Source: Hymenopus coronatus
Lineage: Eukaryota; Arthropoda; Insecta; Mantodea; Hymenopodidae
Direction of reading: 5' to 3'
NCBI GenBank assembly: GCA_030762935.1
Contig: CM060900.1
Location: 388,974,132 to 389,038,131, forward strand
DNA: 64,000 nucleotides
Below the pieces are notes generated by a model that searched no databases, was not told the origin of the DNA, and worked only from the letters and a program-made list of their open reading frames with translations. Positions 23,218-34,224 of the stretch are shown here, piece by piece. Both the position numbers and the translations under genes were made by a program. Every line of letters starts with the position of its first letter. The stretch's first letter is position 1.

Positions 23218-24626
23218 CACTACCGCTCAAAAGTTTTTGAGCAGCTTGTTATGCTGCAATTAACAATTATGTGCATTTTGAAAATGTAGCATTTGTTGGT
23301 CCTTATAGGAACAATTACCCTAATGTTGTTTTGGGTGCCATAGTAGTCAGTGATTCCCTAGATCTCGTTCACAGACATCTGTACATAGGCATTGCCTGCG
23401 AACAGCACTTCAGTGCTTCATAAGCAGGTGAATAATACACATTGTTATTGTGCAGTTGAAAAGTCTGAAATGGGTAAAAGAAGGGAGCTTTTAGTAAAAA
23501 AAACGTGCTGCGGTAGTCAGCTTACATATGCAGGCCACACCATGCGTCAAATTGACACTCAAGAACACGTTTCCTTGGGAAGTGTCCATTACACTGTAAA
23601 GAGGTATGTAACTACAAATAGCAATAAGGATCGTTATCGAAAGAGGAGGCCTAGGGTGACCTCGAAAAGTGAGGATAAACATTTAATAGTGACCAGCAAA
23701 CGTGATCGTTTCAAAACAGTACCCATGCTGACAGCAGAACTGAACCAGTTGAGGGGTGAATCAGTGAGTGTTTCTACAGTGAAGAGATGACTTCAGCATG
23801 CACATCTAAACGGTTGCATTGCGGCAGAAAAATCCCTATTGAAAGCTGTTAATAGGCGGAAAAGATTTCTATGGGCCAAGCAACATGTAACGTGGACTGT
23901 TGATCAGTGTAAAAGGGTATTATTTTGATGAATCTAAGTTTGAGCTATTTGGTTCAAAATGTCGCCAGTTTGTTCGACGTGCAAAAGGTGAACGCATGGC
24001 ACCTCAGTGCATATCACCTACAGTCAAGCATGGAGGTGGTTCGGTGCTGGTATGGGGTTGTTTTGGTGGCAATAGGACAGGCGATATTGTGAAAATAGAA
24101 GGAATGATGAAGAAGGAGCATTATCACAATATTCTTCAACGCCATGCCAAAACATCTGGGATGCGGTTAATTGGCAAGGGGTTCATTCTGCAGCAGGACA
24201 ATGATCCCAAGCATACATCTATACTCTGTAGAAGATAGGTAGAACGATTGGAAGAGACACAAGTCTTGAGGAACATGGTTTGGCCCCCTCAAAGTCCTGA
24301 GTGCAATCCTATTGAACTACTTTGGGAGCATGTGGACAGAGAGGTAAGAAAGAAACAACCCACTAATGCAAATGTATTGTGGAGTCTTGTGCACAACACA
24401 TGGAGGGATATTTCTGAAGATATACTGGCGCACTTAATAGAAAGAATGCACAGAGTTTGCGCAGCTGTAATTAAAGCAAGGCGAGGTTACTTTGAAAATA
24501 GCAAAATCTAATATGTATTTGCTTATTTTCATTAAATATACTGTTTTGACTGCAATGTCTTTTTTATTCCATTGTTTCAATAAATCCTAAAAATGAGGTG
24601 TACTCAAAAACTTTTGAGCGGTAGTG
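23218..24626 (+). mobile_element. Tc1-like DNA transposon, full length, inactive
   Basis: Terminal inverted repeats beginning CACTACCGCTCAAAAG are present at both ends. The left arm starts at 23218 and the right arm ends at 24626, with agreement continuing through TTTTTGAG. Both ends are flanked by TA (23216-23217 and 24627-24628), the target duplication of the Tc1/mariner superfamily. The length, about 1.41 kb, is normal for an autonomous Tc1-like element. It contains one broken transposase gene. The clean ends and few lesions suggest a fairly young insertion. Confidence 0.95.
23470..24511 (+). pseudogene. Tc1-like transposase, broken
   Basis: The frame starts at the ATG for MGKRRELLVKK and ends with GYFENSKI and a stop. 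The N-terminal HTH part includes SLGSVHYTVKRY. The catalytic domain keeps the first Asp (FDESKFELFG), the second Asp (QQDNDPKHTS) and the Glu (NPIELLWEHVDR). Three lesions are visible: a TGA at 23788 where the frame otherwise continues (KR-stop-LQHAH), a 2-bp loss near 23920 just before FDES, and a TAG at 24236. Counting through the in-frame TAG gives 38 residues between the second Asp and the Glu, which fits DD38E rather than the DD34E of classic Tc1. Its natural length would be about 347 codons. It cannot make an intact protein. Confidence 0.93.
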
Positions 24627-24709
24627 TAGTTTTCGTAGTTCATTCTCCAATATTGAAGCTGCAGAAAGTCATCTAGTATTCAGCAATGCGTTCAACGGGT
24701 TCCAGGCTT

Positions 24710-25145
24710 TAAAAACACGGCCAATCAGGATGGTTTAGTCAATGTGGTCATTGGCACGCAATCGGGAGGTCCCGTGTTGGACCTTCCATTCTGACCAATG
24801 GTTCCCCCGCATAGGCAGGCGAATGCAAGGGTAGTTAATCAAGGAACTTCTGGTTCACCATTTCGTGTACCCATTACTTTCATGATAGCAGGACCAGGTG
24901 AAGGTGTTCGGGGGGTTACGGCCGAGCGGTGGTTTGAGCTCTGTAAGGTTCTGTTCCCGGCTTCGGGGCTTTCCGATCATACCTGTTTCCGGAACTCTTC
25001 GAGTGTCTTTCCTTCGAGTGTCATTGGGAGTTCAGGAGATTGTGAGAGTCTGCAGGCGACGTCGGTTGCGTTCTATATGGAAACGTTAAACCTCCCAGCT
25101 ACGGGGGCCCATTTTGTTCCTTTACGTTATACGGAGACACAGAAG
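24710..25145 (+). mobile_element. SINE C-type copy
   Basis: The head contains 'ggcacgcaatcgggaggtcc' followed by a GC-rich body with 'ggttacggccgagcggt' and 'gcgacgtcggttgcg', similar in layout to 39665-40085. A 138-codon frame crosses it but shows no conserved domain. Confidence 0.55.
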
Positions 25146-25638
25146 GGCTCATCTCAAACACCATTTATAATGGATGGTAACCATTATAATGTAATCATAT
25201 TTTTTCACTTCTAGGGAATAAACCGAAGTTATATGCGCCCTTACTGTACCAAAGGATTCGTAAGTCGAGTAAAATATTTGTTGTTGTTAAGATGTGTGTA
25301 TAATAGATAAGAGATTGCGATAAGTATTTGTGTTTATTGTTTATTTCCTTAAAATAAATGCATCTTTGTTTTATGATTTTCATATGTTGAAAGAAAAACA
25401 ACTTCGCCTGCAAAATTATGAGTATTTACTTATATTACTTCACCTTCTAAAATCAAAAATATCGAAGTAGAATAAGATGTCTATAGAAATAAATACCGTA
25501 AAGGGGGTACTCCAGAAATAAAACTACCAAGAAAAGCTGTCCAAGTAAACTTTTACAAAAGAGCATTACTAAGTAGCATTACGTCCAACTAAAATGCTCC
25601 CGAAAAAACAAATACTATGATTTAGAAAACAAATCAGC
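25146..25638. other. nothing recognised
   Basis: No supported feature. Confidence 0.5.
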
Positions 25639-25651
25639 AATACAAAAATGA

Positions 25652-26000
25652 GGTCGTCTCCTTAGCGCGGTGGTAGCGCAGCTGCCTACCAAGCGGGAGA
25701 CCTGGGTTCAATTCCCAGTACCGGCGTGGGGATTTTTCCCCCGCTGGGAGACCTGGACCGGGGTGCACTCAGCCTCGTGAGGTCCCTGGGGGGCCAATTG
25801 AGGAGCTACTTGATGGAGAAGTAGCGGCTCCAGGTCGTGAGGACCGCATTAACCGGCCGGGAGGGGCTCGAGGTGCTGACCACGTCTCACTCTCCAATAC
25901 TGCACCCCATCCATGACGTCTGTAGTGGACCGAGATGGGGGACGCAGCGGCCGGGCGGTAGGCCAAGGTTCCCCGTGAGCCGTCGTGCCATGGAGTTATT
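25652..26000 (+). mobile_element. SINE F, complete with 13-bp TSD
   Basis: A tRNA-like head has box A 'tagcgcggtggtagcgc' and box B 'gggttcaattccc'. It is followed by an unusually GC-rich body (CTGGACCGGGGTGC, GGCCGGGAGGGGCTC, CAGCGGCCGGGCGG) ending in 'ggagttatt'. The insertion is bracketed by a perfect direct repeat, aatacaaaaatga, at 25639-25651 and 26001-26013. The exact duplication and undecayed CpGs point to a recent insertion. The 117-codon minus-strand ORF over it is incidental. Confidence 0.93.
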
Positions 26001-26013
26001 AATACAAAAATGA

Positions 26014-26453
26014 CCAAATACTGCAGTACACAGTCAGAATGTAACGGTGTCCAGAGACGCAAAGGATTGGCAATGCTCACACATTTGTAAAGGATGAAAC
26101 CTGGAGGAATGTGGACGGACAAAGTTTCAAAGAGGTAGCCCTGATTTTCAGGATGTATCCTTTACTTGCTGTCTTACTTTCACATTAGTTCACCTCCTTC
26201 ACACAAGGGAACACATTTATCACGTCAACTGTTCCTCTTCTCGCACAAACTAATGCAGTTTGAACTCTAACAGTTAACTACTAAAACATTAGATAGCAAA
26301 CTTTATTCATATTCTTTAATACCAATGTAAATAATTACGAGTGAAGCTGCTAAGATGGTAATTATATTATATTTATTCCTGCAATAATCCGCAGAAACTA
26401 GAGAACTGTTTTTGATACACCCTGTATTCTCTGTATAGGAATTTGACTGCTTT
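26014..26453. other. nothing recognised
   Basis: No supported feature. Confidence 0.5.
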
Positions 26454-26464
26454 AACGGGCTATG

Positions 26465-26709
26465 GGCCGCGACGTGGCCGAGTGGTTAGACCACTTGTCT
26501 CTCACCTAGACGGCCGGGGTTCGATCCCAAGCGACTGCATGAGAGATTTGTGGTGGTCAAAGCGGCACTGGGCGGGTTTTCTCCGGGTACTCCGGTTTCC
26601 CCCGCCATCGCATTCCACCGGTGCTCCCTCATCATTCATATATCATCAGTGTCACCGCCTGCGGTGCCATAAGTAGTTAAAGCGGGCGTTAAACACTACC
26701 AAAAAAAAA
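26465..26709 (+). mobile_element. SINE A, complete with TSD (reference copy)
   Basis: The tRNA-like head has box A 'tggccgagtggttaga' and box B 'ggttcgatccc'. The middle reads 'ggcgggttttctccgggt', 'ctccggtttcccccgcc', and the tail 'ccgcctgcggtgccata', 'gcgggcgttaaacactacc', then A11. A direct repeat aacgggctatg flanks it (26454-26464 and 26710-26720). The TSD and A-tail show insertion by LINE-type target-primed reverse transcription. Confidence 0.95.
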
Positions 26710-26720
26710 AACGGGCTATG

Positions 26721-27055
26721 AATTCTATGAGTATTACCGCTAAGACTGCATTCATTTTCACGAAGATGGAGATCCTGTTGGCTGTTTGCAATACAAACAC
26801 GGCTTAATGAAAAAGATAGCTGTTAAGATACGACAGTGAGGAGGGGAATGAGGTCTTAAAGGGGATGATGGGGTAGATGGGATCATATAAACATTATGAC
26901 CTTACCACCCTCGCGTGAGTAATCTAGATACAATCTCGATATGATATTGCGTCACAGCAAACACGTATTATTAGCTAGACACTTGGTATTATCGTTTCCC
27001 GAGGGAATATTGCTTGGCTTCTTATCAACAGGTATGTGCACATACGTACGTACAC
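26721..27055. other. nothing recognised
   Basis: No supported feature. Confidence 0.45.
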
Positions 27056-27068
27056 ATAAGTGTCAGCA

Positions 27069-27239
27069 GTGGGGTAGTAGTTACCATGCCGTTGGTCCCG
27101 TGTCGTAGATTTGCGATATGTACAAGAACCTCAAGCCTCTTAGAGAGGCCTCTGAGCAAAATTAAGCAGTCTTTCACGCCCAGTATAGAATGGAACGCCG
27201 ACAACCTCAGCAGCTAAAGAACGTCCTTAAATATAAAAA
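27069..27239 (+). mobile_element. SINE D, internally deleted, with TSD
   Basis: The head 'gtggggtagtagttaccatg' passes directly into body sequence 'ggtcccgtgtcgtagattt'. The anticodon, box B and about 100 bp of body present at 16405-16689 are missing. The remainder is intact to 'gaacgtccttaaatataaa'. A 13-bp duplication (ataagtgtcagca and ataagcgtcagca, one mismatch) at 27056-27068 and 27240-27252 brackets it. Confidence 0.9.
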
Positions 27240-27439
27240 ATAAGCGTCAGCAAGCTTCTTCAAACATGGAACTGGCAGTTAGTCTCCCTCCAGATGCGTT
27301 TTTCATTACATGGAAGTCTAAAAATCTCTATCAAAGATTCAATAAAATGGGATGTAATTAATTTTCAAATCCTGGATTAAATTTAAAATATGAATTATTT
27401 TCTTCTTCTTTCTCTGTTTACCTTCCTGAATGTAGCACT

Positions 27440-27725
27440 TACCTTCCCTGGGGACTTACACCGCCTGGGATCAGGCGCCTATTGAGCAGAGGCTCTGCAT
27501 CAGAGAGAGGCAGGATGGATGATCAACGCGATGCCTAGTATGAAAGTGAGGAAGTGGATATATGAAATTACGGCTAATGAAGTGGATGAAGTGGAATATG
27601 ATTGTGGAAAATTGGTGGAATGAATGCCAAAGTAAACGGGAGGAAACCCTTTCAGAGACTGCTTCGTTCACCAAAAATCCGATATAAGATCCCTTGGAAT
27701 CGATCCCGGGCCGCTTAGGTGATTC
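27440..27725 (-). mobile_element. SINE E copy
   Basis: On the minus strand it has head remnant 'cctaagcggcccgggatcg' (box B), then 'gggtttcctcccg', 'ggcattcattccaccaat', 'catactaggcatcgcg', 'gatgcagagcctctgctca' and 'aggcgcctgatcc'. The 3' part matches 43040-43307. The 5' half resembles SINE A. Confidence 0.8.
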
Positions 27726-28954
27726 CCAATGATTTCTTAATTTATGAAATGTAGTAACCTACTTAAACTGCTTTAAATTTGCTCATTTTTCTTTAAAATT
27801 CAAAATATAACAAACGCATTATTCTTTATTCAAAGAAAATGAGGTTTATCGAGAGGTGTGCTTTATATAAATTCAGGCTAACATTAGCTATATGCTTTAA
27901 GTAATGCTCCTAAAGCTCTTTCTCTTATTGTTCCTGTTAGGTTATGGTCATCAAACAGTGCATTAGAACTAAACCATGGCTTATTAACACGTTTTAGATT
28001 TCTGTAACAACGATGGGTATGGAAAATGTAACCTTTAACATTAACTTTGTATATCAATAATACTTTGTAAATTCTGTTATTGCAAGTAAAATTATAGCAC
28101 GGCATTTTCTAAGGCTGCTTCCCAAACGAGAACAGCATACGAGAACGAGGATGCAAAGCTATATGAACACCGCGTTTAAAATCTAATGTCTTAGAACCTA
28201 CAACGTTCTGTAATAATACATAATATTATACTGCACTGTAATATACTGCATTTTAGAATTAATATAAGCATTTTTTTTCAATATTGCTCTTTCATTTCCA
28301 TAGTTTTCTTTCGTTCATTACTATTTCCGATAATTTCTCCTTTTACTCATAGTTGAAATGTACATATATAATAGTGCATCATATCTGATGGCTTTGAATA
28401 ATGAGGTGAGAAGTTGTTTTAATTTATTTTCTTCTGTTGACAAAAGCCGGTATAAATTGTAAGTTGACAAAACCTATCTGATGATAGATGATATTCCTAT
28501 TATTCGTTATTATTGGCAAATAAATTCTGAGCAAAATAATGTAGTGATGTATACATACGTGTCTGTAGTCCTGAGCAAAGTATTTTTGGAAGAAAGGGTT
28601 AAACCAAAATATCAAAATTCAAGTCAATATTGTTTGACTTGGATATCATTTTTAGCCATGAATGGCTAAAACGAGCTCTTAACATATATTTAGTATGATC
28701 ATCATGATTATTAATGGCTTACAACGGAACGTACACAGAAAAATATTTACTCTTAAAAAATAAAACAAAACTGTATATTTATTTGGTGTTTTTCTGTTTT
28801 TACTACTCAGTTGTTGTTCTAAGTTGCACTTACAGTTAACAAATATTAGCTTTTGGAAATAACTATACGTTGTAATGTAAGTAGTACCTTTTGTACAATT
28901 ATATACTATTTACGGAGTGGTTTGCATTCAACTTTTTCTCTGGGCCATTTAGTT
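27726..28954. other. nothing recognised
   Basis: AT-rich, no supported gene. A 73-codon minus-strand ORF at 27884-28105 has no recognisable domain. Confidence 0.45.
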
Positions 28955-29460
28955 AGCAAAATGCACAAGGACCAGAAGGAGGGACATTCCGCACTGCAGC
29001 CGTGGGCTTATTGTGCGTCAGACTCCGGCAGAAAGGATGAGATGAGGTAATTTCAGAGGGTGGCCGATATCCGGACAGGGAGGTACCTAACAGTTCTCAA
29101 GCAGTTTTTCGTCTTAACGCGAGGAGCGCCAGGAGCCCACCTCAATCCGCAGATACCCACTAAGCCATTCCACCCCTGAGAGCTGTATTTCCAGAGCGAA
29201 ATCACCTCCACGAAATGGCGCCTCTGCCGCAGTCCTCGTCGACACTTACAACCCTGAAAGAGATCGGCTGGGATGAAATGAAGATGAAATTAAGGGACAG
29301 GAAGTTCGGACAATGAAGAATCCTCTCCAGCATTTGCCTAGCAAGCCTAGGAAAACCTCAAAAAAATCCAAGGGTCAGAGTTGTGGGCCACGGGGAACCG
29401 ATCCCACGACCTTCTGAACGCTAGACACACACAAAACGCCTCAGCCACCTGCCTCGGTAC
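28955..29460 (-). mobile_element. SINE C, long copy
   Basis: On the minus strand: head 'ccgaggcaggtggctgagg', box B-like 'gtcgtgggatcggttcccc', 'gaggttttcctaggc', 'acttcctgtcccttaattt', 'tctttcagggttgtaagtg', 'gctctggaaatacagctc', 'ctcctggcgctcctcgcg' and 'ggagtctgacgca'. All of these blocks recur in order at 52160-52645. Length is about 500 bp. Confidence 0.88.
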
Positions 29461-30199
29461 GAAAAAAAAAAAATAATTTGATAGGAAATGAATTAGCGGG
29501 GTTTTCCGTTAAAGTTCCACTGAATAGCTTAAAGTATTTTCCATAAAACTAAGACTTCTACAGGCTGTTGATGGACTACAGCTAAATAATCAGAGATTCC
29601 AGATCCGTCAGATATAAGCAATTCCAGATGTCCCATGGCTAAATATTACGCAGCTATATGACGTTAAACATTTCAGTAGCAGATGCTGCTAAGTCGGCTT
29701 TAAAGCAAATCGGAATGAAAAATGGGATCAAAATCTCCTAAAAACTGATGCACAAGTATAGAAATAATTATTTTCAGCAGCTCTTTATTAGCGTTCTCAA
29801 AATTTAATGACACAAAAATGTTGCAAATCTCAAAATTAATCACGTGCCATCTGAACATCGACTGTCTTCTTGCGTTATGCAGTCTTCTCTAGATACGTTT
29901 CTAACCACTCGTGATGATTAATGCCTAACGCCAAAATCTGATGTACCGAAGGTCAAGGGTTCGTTTGCTGCCATGCAGTTTGTTGTGATTGCTTTTTTGT
30001 TCCGTATAAAGTAGTGCTGCGATAGGTGTACTCAGGTGTGATTCTGATCAGTCAGTGGAATAATACTATCATTTGCTAGAACCAGCTCACTGACTGAGGA
30101 TTTTCTGTGACACATGGAAGCAACTCACTTCTGAACTCACAGATATGCACCTCACTTAATGATATAGATACACATCAAGATACTGTTTAATTGCGGCAG
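29461..30199. other. nothing recognised
   Basis: No supported feature. An A12 run follows the SINE at 29462. Confidence 0.45.
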
Positions 30200-31010
30200 C
30201 ATTGTACAGGGACTAGTATCCCAGTAAGAGCCAACCACATCACTGCATTTTCCAGTCCATTGATGGGCATTTGATTGAGTGTGTGAGCTTCAAAGTCAGC
30301 AGGTGTGATACGCGATACTCGAGCAAAGAACAATTTGAGGAGAATGTCCTGCAACGAATTGAAAGTAGAATCATCTACCAGCACACGCGTTATTGTACGT
30401 GAACTGAGCCGTAACCATGTTAGTATAGGGGAAGTCATATGAATAACTTCACTGTTAAAAGATGCAAGCACTAAGCCCGGAAGACTTTGGTCGTCTACAA
30501 TTTTGTAACTGAGCTTTGCTCCAGCAGCCTTAACTCTTTTCGTCGGTGTTGTTTACTGATGAGGCGTTGTTGACTAGAGATGGTCTAGTTTTCAACTCAA
30601 CAAACATCCATATATGGAACTATGTCAACCCACATGCTGTTGTAGTCAGCAGCAGACGTTTTCGGTGAACATATGTGTCGGAACTATTTCACACCATGTG
30701 TTTGGCCCACATGTGCTTCTCCTATGTTAAATGGACAAGTTTATCTTGATTTGTTGCAGAACATTGTACCTGTATTTCTGGATATACTTCTGCGTATTCG
30801 TCGTCGAATGTGTCTGCAACATGATAGAGCTCGCCCCCTTTCTCCATGACTGTACGAGTGCATTTGAATTAAGTGTATCTGTATCATTGGATAGACAAAC
30901 ATGGGGGAGACAAACAGTAGTTGGTCACCACGCTTTGGAGACCTCAATCCAATGTCTTATTATTTGTTTTAAGACACATCAAGCCGACGGTGTATGAAAC
31001 ACAGAATATG
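30200..31010 (+). pseudogene. mariner-like (DUF4817-type) transposase, heavily decayed
   Basis: Shifting plus-strand frames give pieces of the arthropod transposase family whose N-terminus carries the DUF4817 helix-turn-helix. A possible helix-turn-helix piece (SSTSTRVIVRELSRNHVS) lies near 30370. Then come DEALLTRDGLVFNSTNIHIW and NPHAVVV near 30560-30640, NGQVYLDLLQN near 30730, LRIRRRMCLQHDRARP near 30790-30840, and a degraded WSPRFGDLNPMSYYLF near 30920-30970, which stands for the WPPRSPDLNPLDYFLW region. Several frameshifts and stops separate them. The first catalytic region (DEA) and the third (SPD changed to FGD) are recognisable. Opposite-strand ORFs here are shadows. Confidence 0.8.
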
Positions 31011-31867
31011 AGGTTAAACGACATCACACACACACACCAGAAATCTTGGATTGAGTACGACAATCCTTTCTACCTCTCTGTCAACTTTGCATTGAAAATA
31101 CAAGTCACCACTTCGAGTAGTTTGTGTAAAACTGACATAAGTATTATGATTATTATGCTTTTATTCTTACATTTACCGTTTAAACCACTTCCCATTTTAA
31201 AGTAGTACATGTTAATATATTAAATAGGATGTTGCCTTTTGTTAACAAGGACTGCAATTAATTGTGCTCATATTTTTAAAATAAAATATTTAAATTGGAA
31301 CCTGATTTAAAACGTTGGCTAAAACTACATTAGTATGCTTTAGTCATAAAAGACATAAAGAACAAAAATTGATGAACGAGGCTAGAAAACAATGACTCCT
31401 TTTATTCGAAAGCTAATATCATAGTTTTTGGACCAGAGAGTTAACTATGAAACGGTCCTTTGGTTCATGTGTTACGCTCTAGAAGGGCATTATCATTAAT
31501 CAGAAGCGTAAGGACATTTTAAAACTTCTAACCAGAACTTTGATGTTTGAACACTCAGGCCATGTGTCTTCTGCCTCAAATTCTTTATTTAAGAAACATC
31601 CATATTCTCTAAAAATATTTCGGTGTAGTTCATTAATACCTGTTATTATATATGGACTTTACACGGAAAAACTTTTGTCCGGGTTAAGTTCTATGTCTTG
31701 GTGATTAGTAAGCGGCTGACATTTTAAGGTTTCTGTCGTTTGTCGAGTCTAGAAAACTTAGAACTGCTTACAATAATGACGGTGGACTGGTTTGGTAGGG
31801 ACAATAATTGCTATACTCACGTTTACCTACGTCTCGCTTGGTATAGTATAACCACCCCTTAAAGGCA
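31011..31867. other. nothing recognised
   Basis: AT-rich spacer. A short CA run lies at 31024-31035. Confidence 0.45.
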
Positions 31868-32115
31868 GCTGTTCCAACTCTGCTTGGCTGAGTCGGAGTA
31901 CTTTGTTTATGCAGCAACAATTCTCGCAGCCAGCCTGGAGGGGGAGGGGGAAAGATACCCAATACGTCATTGGACGAAGGTCATAGCACAAATGTTTGCC
32001 GTTCTTGCCACTTCATTCCAGCGTGCCTACAGCTTGCCCCCAATTCCCAGACTACATGCTGGAGTTAAACACCTGCAAGTCGTGAGGACTCCCCTGTTGT
32101 CTGGTGGAGTAGCCT
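31868..32115 (+). repeat. dispersed repeat, pair with 58968-59135
   Basis: Shared blocks in the same order: 'agcctggaggggga', 'aatacgtcattggacgaagg', 'tcatagcacaaatg', 'tttgcc', 'ccacttcattccag'. The copy at 58968 has 'gatacgtcattgggcaaagg', 'tcagagcacaatg', 'ccagttcattccaac'. Class unknown. Confidence 0.65.
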
Positions 32116-33018
32116 AGTACACCAAACAGTTTAGTAATCCTATACATTAGGGTAATTTCCTTAATTATGTAAGGCGTTCAGTTAACGTGCTCAGTGAGAA
32201 ACTTCTACAACGCGAAGTCTGGTAAGTTTTTATTAAATACTTAAGTATAAATAAGTTACTTGGTACATATTGGGTTGTATCTTATAAAACTAAGTTTAGC
32301 AGCTATTATATCTATTGAAGAGGGTATAACGATCCAGTTAGCCCCTTCCTGGATTCGTTTGTCTTTGTGAGACTAGTTCGCTGCCATTTGGGGGCCTACA
32401 AGTTTAATTTTCGCTTCAACCATGGATTAGTATACGTAGAGTACATTTGTGTATAACAAAACGTTAAACATGTCAACACGGAAAAGGAAAGTTTATATAG
32501 GAATCGTGTGTGTACAAATTTCCTTGCAAAGCAACAAACTAATAATATAAGTCATGCACTGTTCAAAACGTTTTGTTTTCAAAATTACAAGGTGTTAGCG
32601 TGCTATTTAAAACTAAAACATTTGACACTTTTCCTGTAACTTGAAACAGCTTGAATATTATAAAAATGTTGTAATCTTTATTGTATACCTGCAACATCAA
32701 ATTTACAAAGCTTTTTAGGAGTTATAGCCTAGACTCATATATTTGTGCTCTGAACTCTACGTTCTTTGAACATAAAACTTCCTAGGGTGTGTTTGTGTGT
32801 TTCTTTATTTGTACTTAAAGCTTTGGTGAGTGATTGTGATCAGAGCACAGGTGTCTTCAGCTCCAATAAACAAACATTGTGGATCTAAATTGTGTATTGA
32901 AAATAAATGGCAATATAGCTTTACACCCATATAAATGATCACCAAAAAAGAGAAATAGTTGCTGTATTTAAAATGTCTTGAGAAATTCTCAGTACAAGAA
33001 TAAACAGGATCCACTTAC
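32116..33018. other. probable intron downstream of the DIP-like exon
   Basis: On the minus strand this follows the GT donor at 33018. It is AT-rich with no repeat match. I could not find the next exon, which should complete the third Ig domain with a YxC motif. Confidence 0.5.
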
Positions 33019-33156
33019 CAGAAACTATCATATCACCACGTTCTGTCGTCCAGTAGTTGATAGACGTGGGATAAGCTTCTGTATGGCACTCCAGTGCAAC
33101 ATCTTGGCCGACATAAGCTCCTTCCAGCTGGTTGGGGATGGACAACATGGGTGGAA
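33019..33156 (-). CDS. DIP/lachesin-like Ig protein, exon (start of an Ig domain)
   Basis: This 138-bp minus-strand exon is bounded by a pyrimidine-rich acceptor ending TATTTTCCAG and a GTAAGTGG donor. It encodes 45 full codons, with split codons at both ends (phase 1 in, phase 1 out). The product reads PPMLSIPNQLEGAYVGQDVA, then LECHTEAYPTS and INYWTTERGDMIVS. The family pattern is a conserved linker (PPML...NQLEGA), the B-strand Cys of an Ig fold (LEC) and the C-strand Trp (NYW). In insects this is typical of the third Ig domain of DIP proteins, cell-surface receptors that pair with Dpr proteins at synapses; lachesin and amalgam are relatives. The upstream exon at 36415 joins it in frame and supplies the T of a Phe codon. 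Which paralogue it is cannot be told from 46 residues. Confidence 0.9.
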
Positions 33157-33280
33157 CTGGAAAATAAGGTGTTATTTGTAAGTAAAGCGTTATTAAGTAC
33201 CAAAACATTTAACTGCCAGATGAGTTATAACATCTATAATCTAACAGCTATGGAACCTACATATTATACATAATTGATCC

Positions 33281-33550
33281 TCATTGACTCCTATGGTTTG
33301 CAGCGTCCAATTCTATATTGGATGTGACATACCACTTAATTTTTATGTGAGACCTCTTTATCAAACTTGAAGTTCTTTCGCCTGCCATAAATCTATGATA
33401 TGGGACTACTGACGTTATTACTATTCCAAAGGAAGCCATGTTAAGCATGTTTACGTCCAAAACAAATCCGTCACCCTCAACCAGGATTGAACCCAGGACC
33501 TCGGGAACCACAGGCTAGTATGTTTGTCCTGAATGACGGAGAACGACTCG
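33281..33550 (-). mobile_element. SINE D, diverged copy in intron
   Basis: It matches 16405-16689 in order: 'gtttgcagcgtccaattc', 'cttaatttttatgtgagacc', 'ccaaaggaagccatgttaag', 'gtttacgtccaaaac', box B complement 'aggattgaacccaggacc'. Divergence is higher than in the other copies. It lies in the same orientation as the host gene. Confidence 0.85.
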
Positions 33551-33691
33551 AATTAATATCTCGTGGCCGGATCAATTTATTATAACCTAATACAGGAAAA
33601 TATTTCTGGAGGAATTTATACCTCTTCGGGATTTAGCATCAGTACATCTATTTTTGAATATAACTAACACTGACAGCAGTAAACTAGCACT

Positions 33692-34052
33692 AGCAATGCA
33701 GTGTCTTATTTTCAGATTAATATCAGACAAATCATCAGAAAATCTCATGCTCTCTCATTCAGGTTAGGAAGCTCCCTTGAGTTTACATTAAAACTAATAC
33801 TTATCTCGATTAGCATGTTATAGTTAAAAGAATACTCATTTGTAAGAACGTTTGTTTGTAGAACGGGTACAGAAAAGTCCTGTGAATGGAGCACATGAGA
33901 TGTTTCATATAAGTAGTGACAAGGATTGGTTTCAATTAGTATGCAATGAAGTGTCTTATTTCCAGAATAATATTAGAGAAATCATTATAACATCGTGAGC
34001 AATTGTTCTCTTATTTAGATTAGGAAGCTCCCTTGAGTTTACATTAGAACCA
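33692..34052 (+). repeat. partial tandem duplication, period about 248 bp
   Basis: The segment from 'gcaatgcagtgtcttatt' to 'ttaggaagctcccttgag' (33693-33800) recurs at 33941-34052, including 'cccttgagtttacatta'. Between them lies a stretch ('tgtgaatggagcacatgag', 'caaggattggtttcaattag') that also occurs in H5 copies at 35930-36000 and 6075-6150. Confidence 0.8.
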
Positions 34053-34224
34053 CAATAGAAGGTACCGGTAATAATTGCTCAAAAAAATGTGGATAAAATA
34101 CGTATCTTCTATTTGAAAGCATTGTCTATGTTAAAGTGCCTTAACGTTTTCCTTCGTCATCTTAATGTATGTTTTACCATTGTTATCGATTTTAAACTAA
34201 AGCTCTTATCTTGTGAGAAGCCTT

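Noticed and set aside
25769..26122. Minus-strand ORF containing LYKCVSIAN, which looks like the YxC of an Ig domain and could be the next DIP exon
   Set aside because: Only five residues fit. No Ig context follows, the frame runs into SINE F, and no good acceptor or donor frames it.
26465..26537. Possible tRNA-Leu/Ser-like gene
   Set aside because: It is continuous with the SINE A body, has an A-tail and is bounded by a TSD; the same head recurs at many loci.
30187..30471. 94-codon minus-strand ORF
   Set aside because: The plus strand carries decayed transposase in this interval, so the ORF is most likely an antisense shadow.
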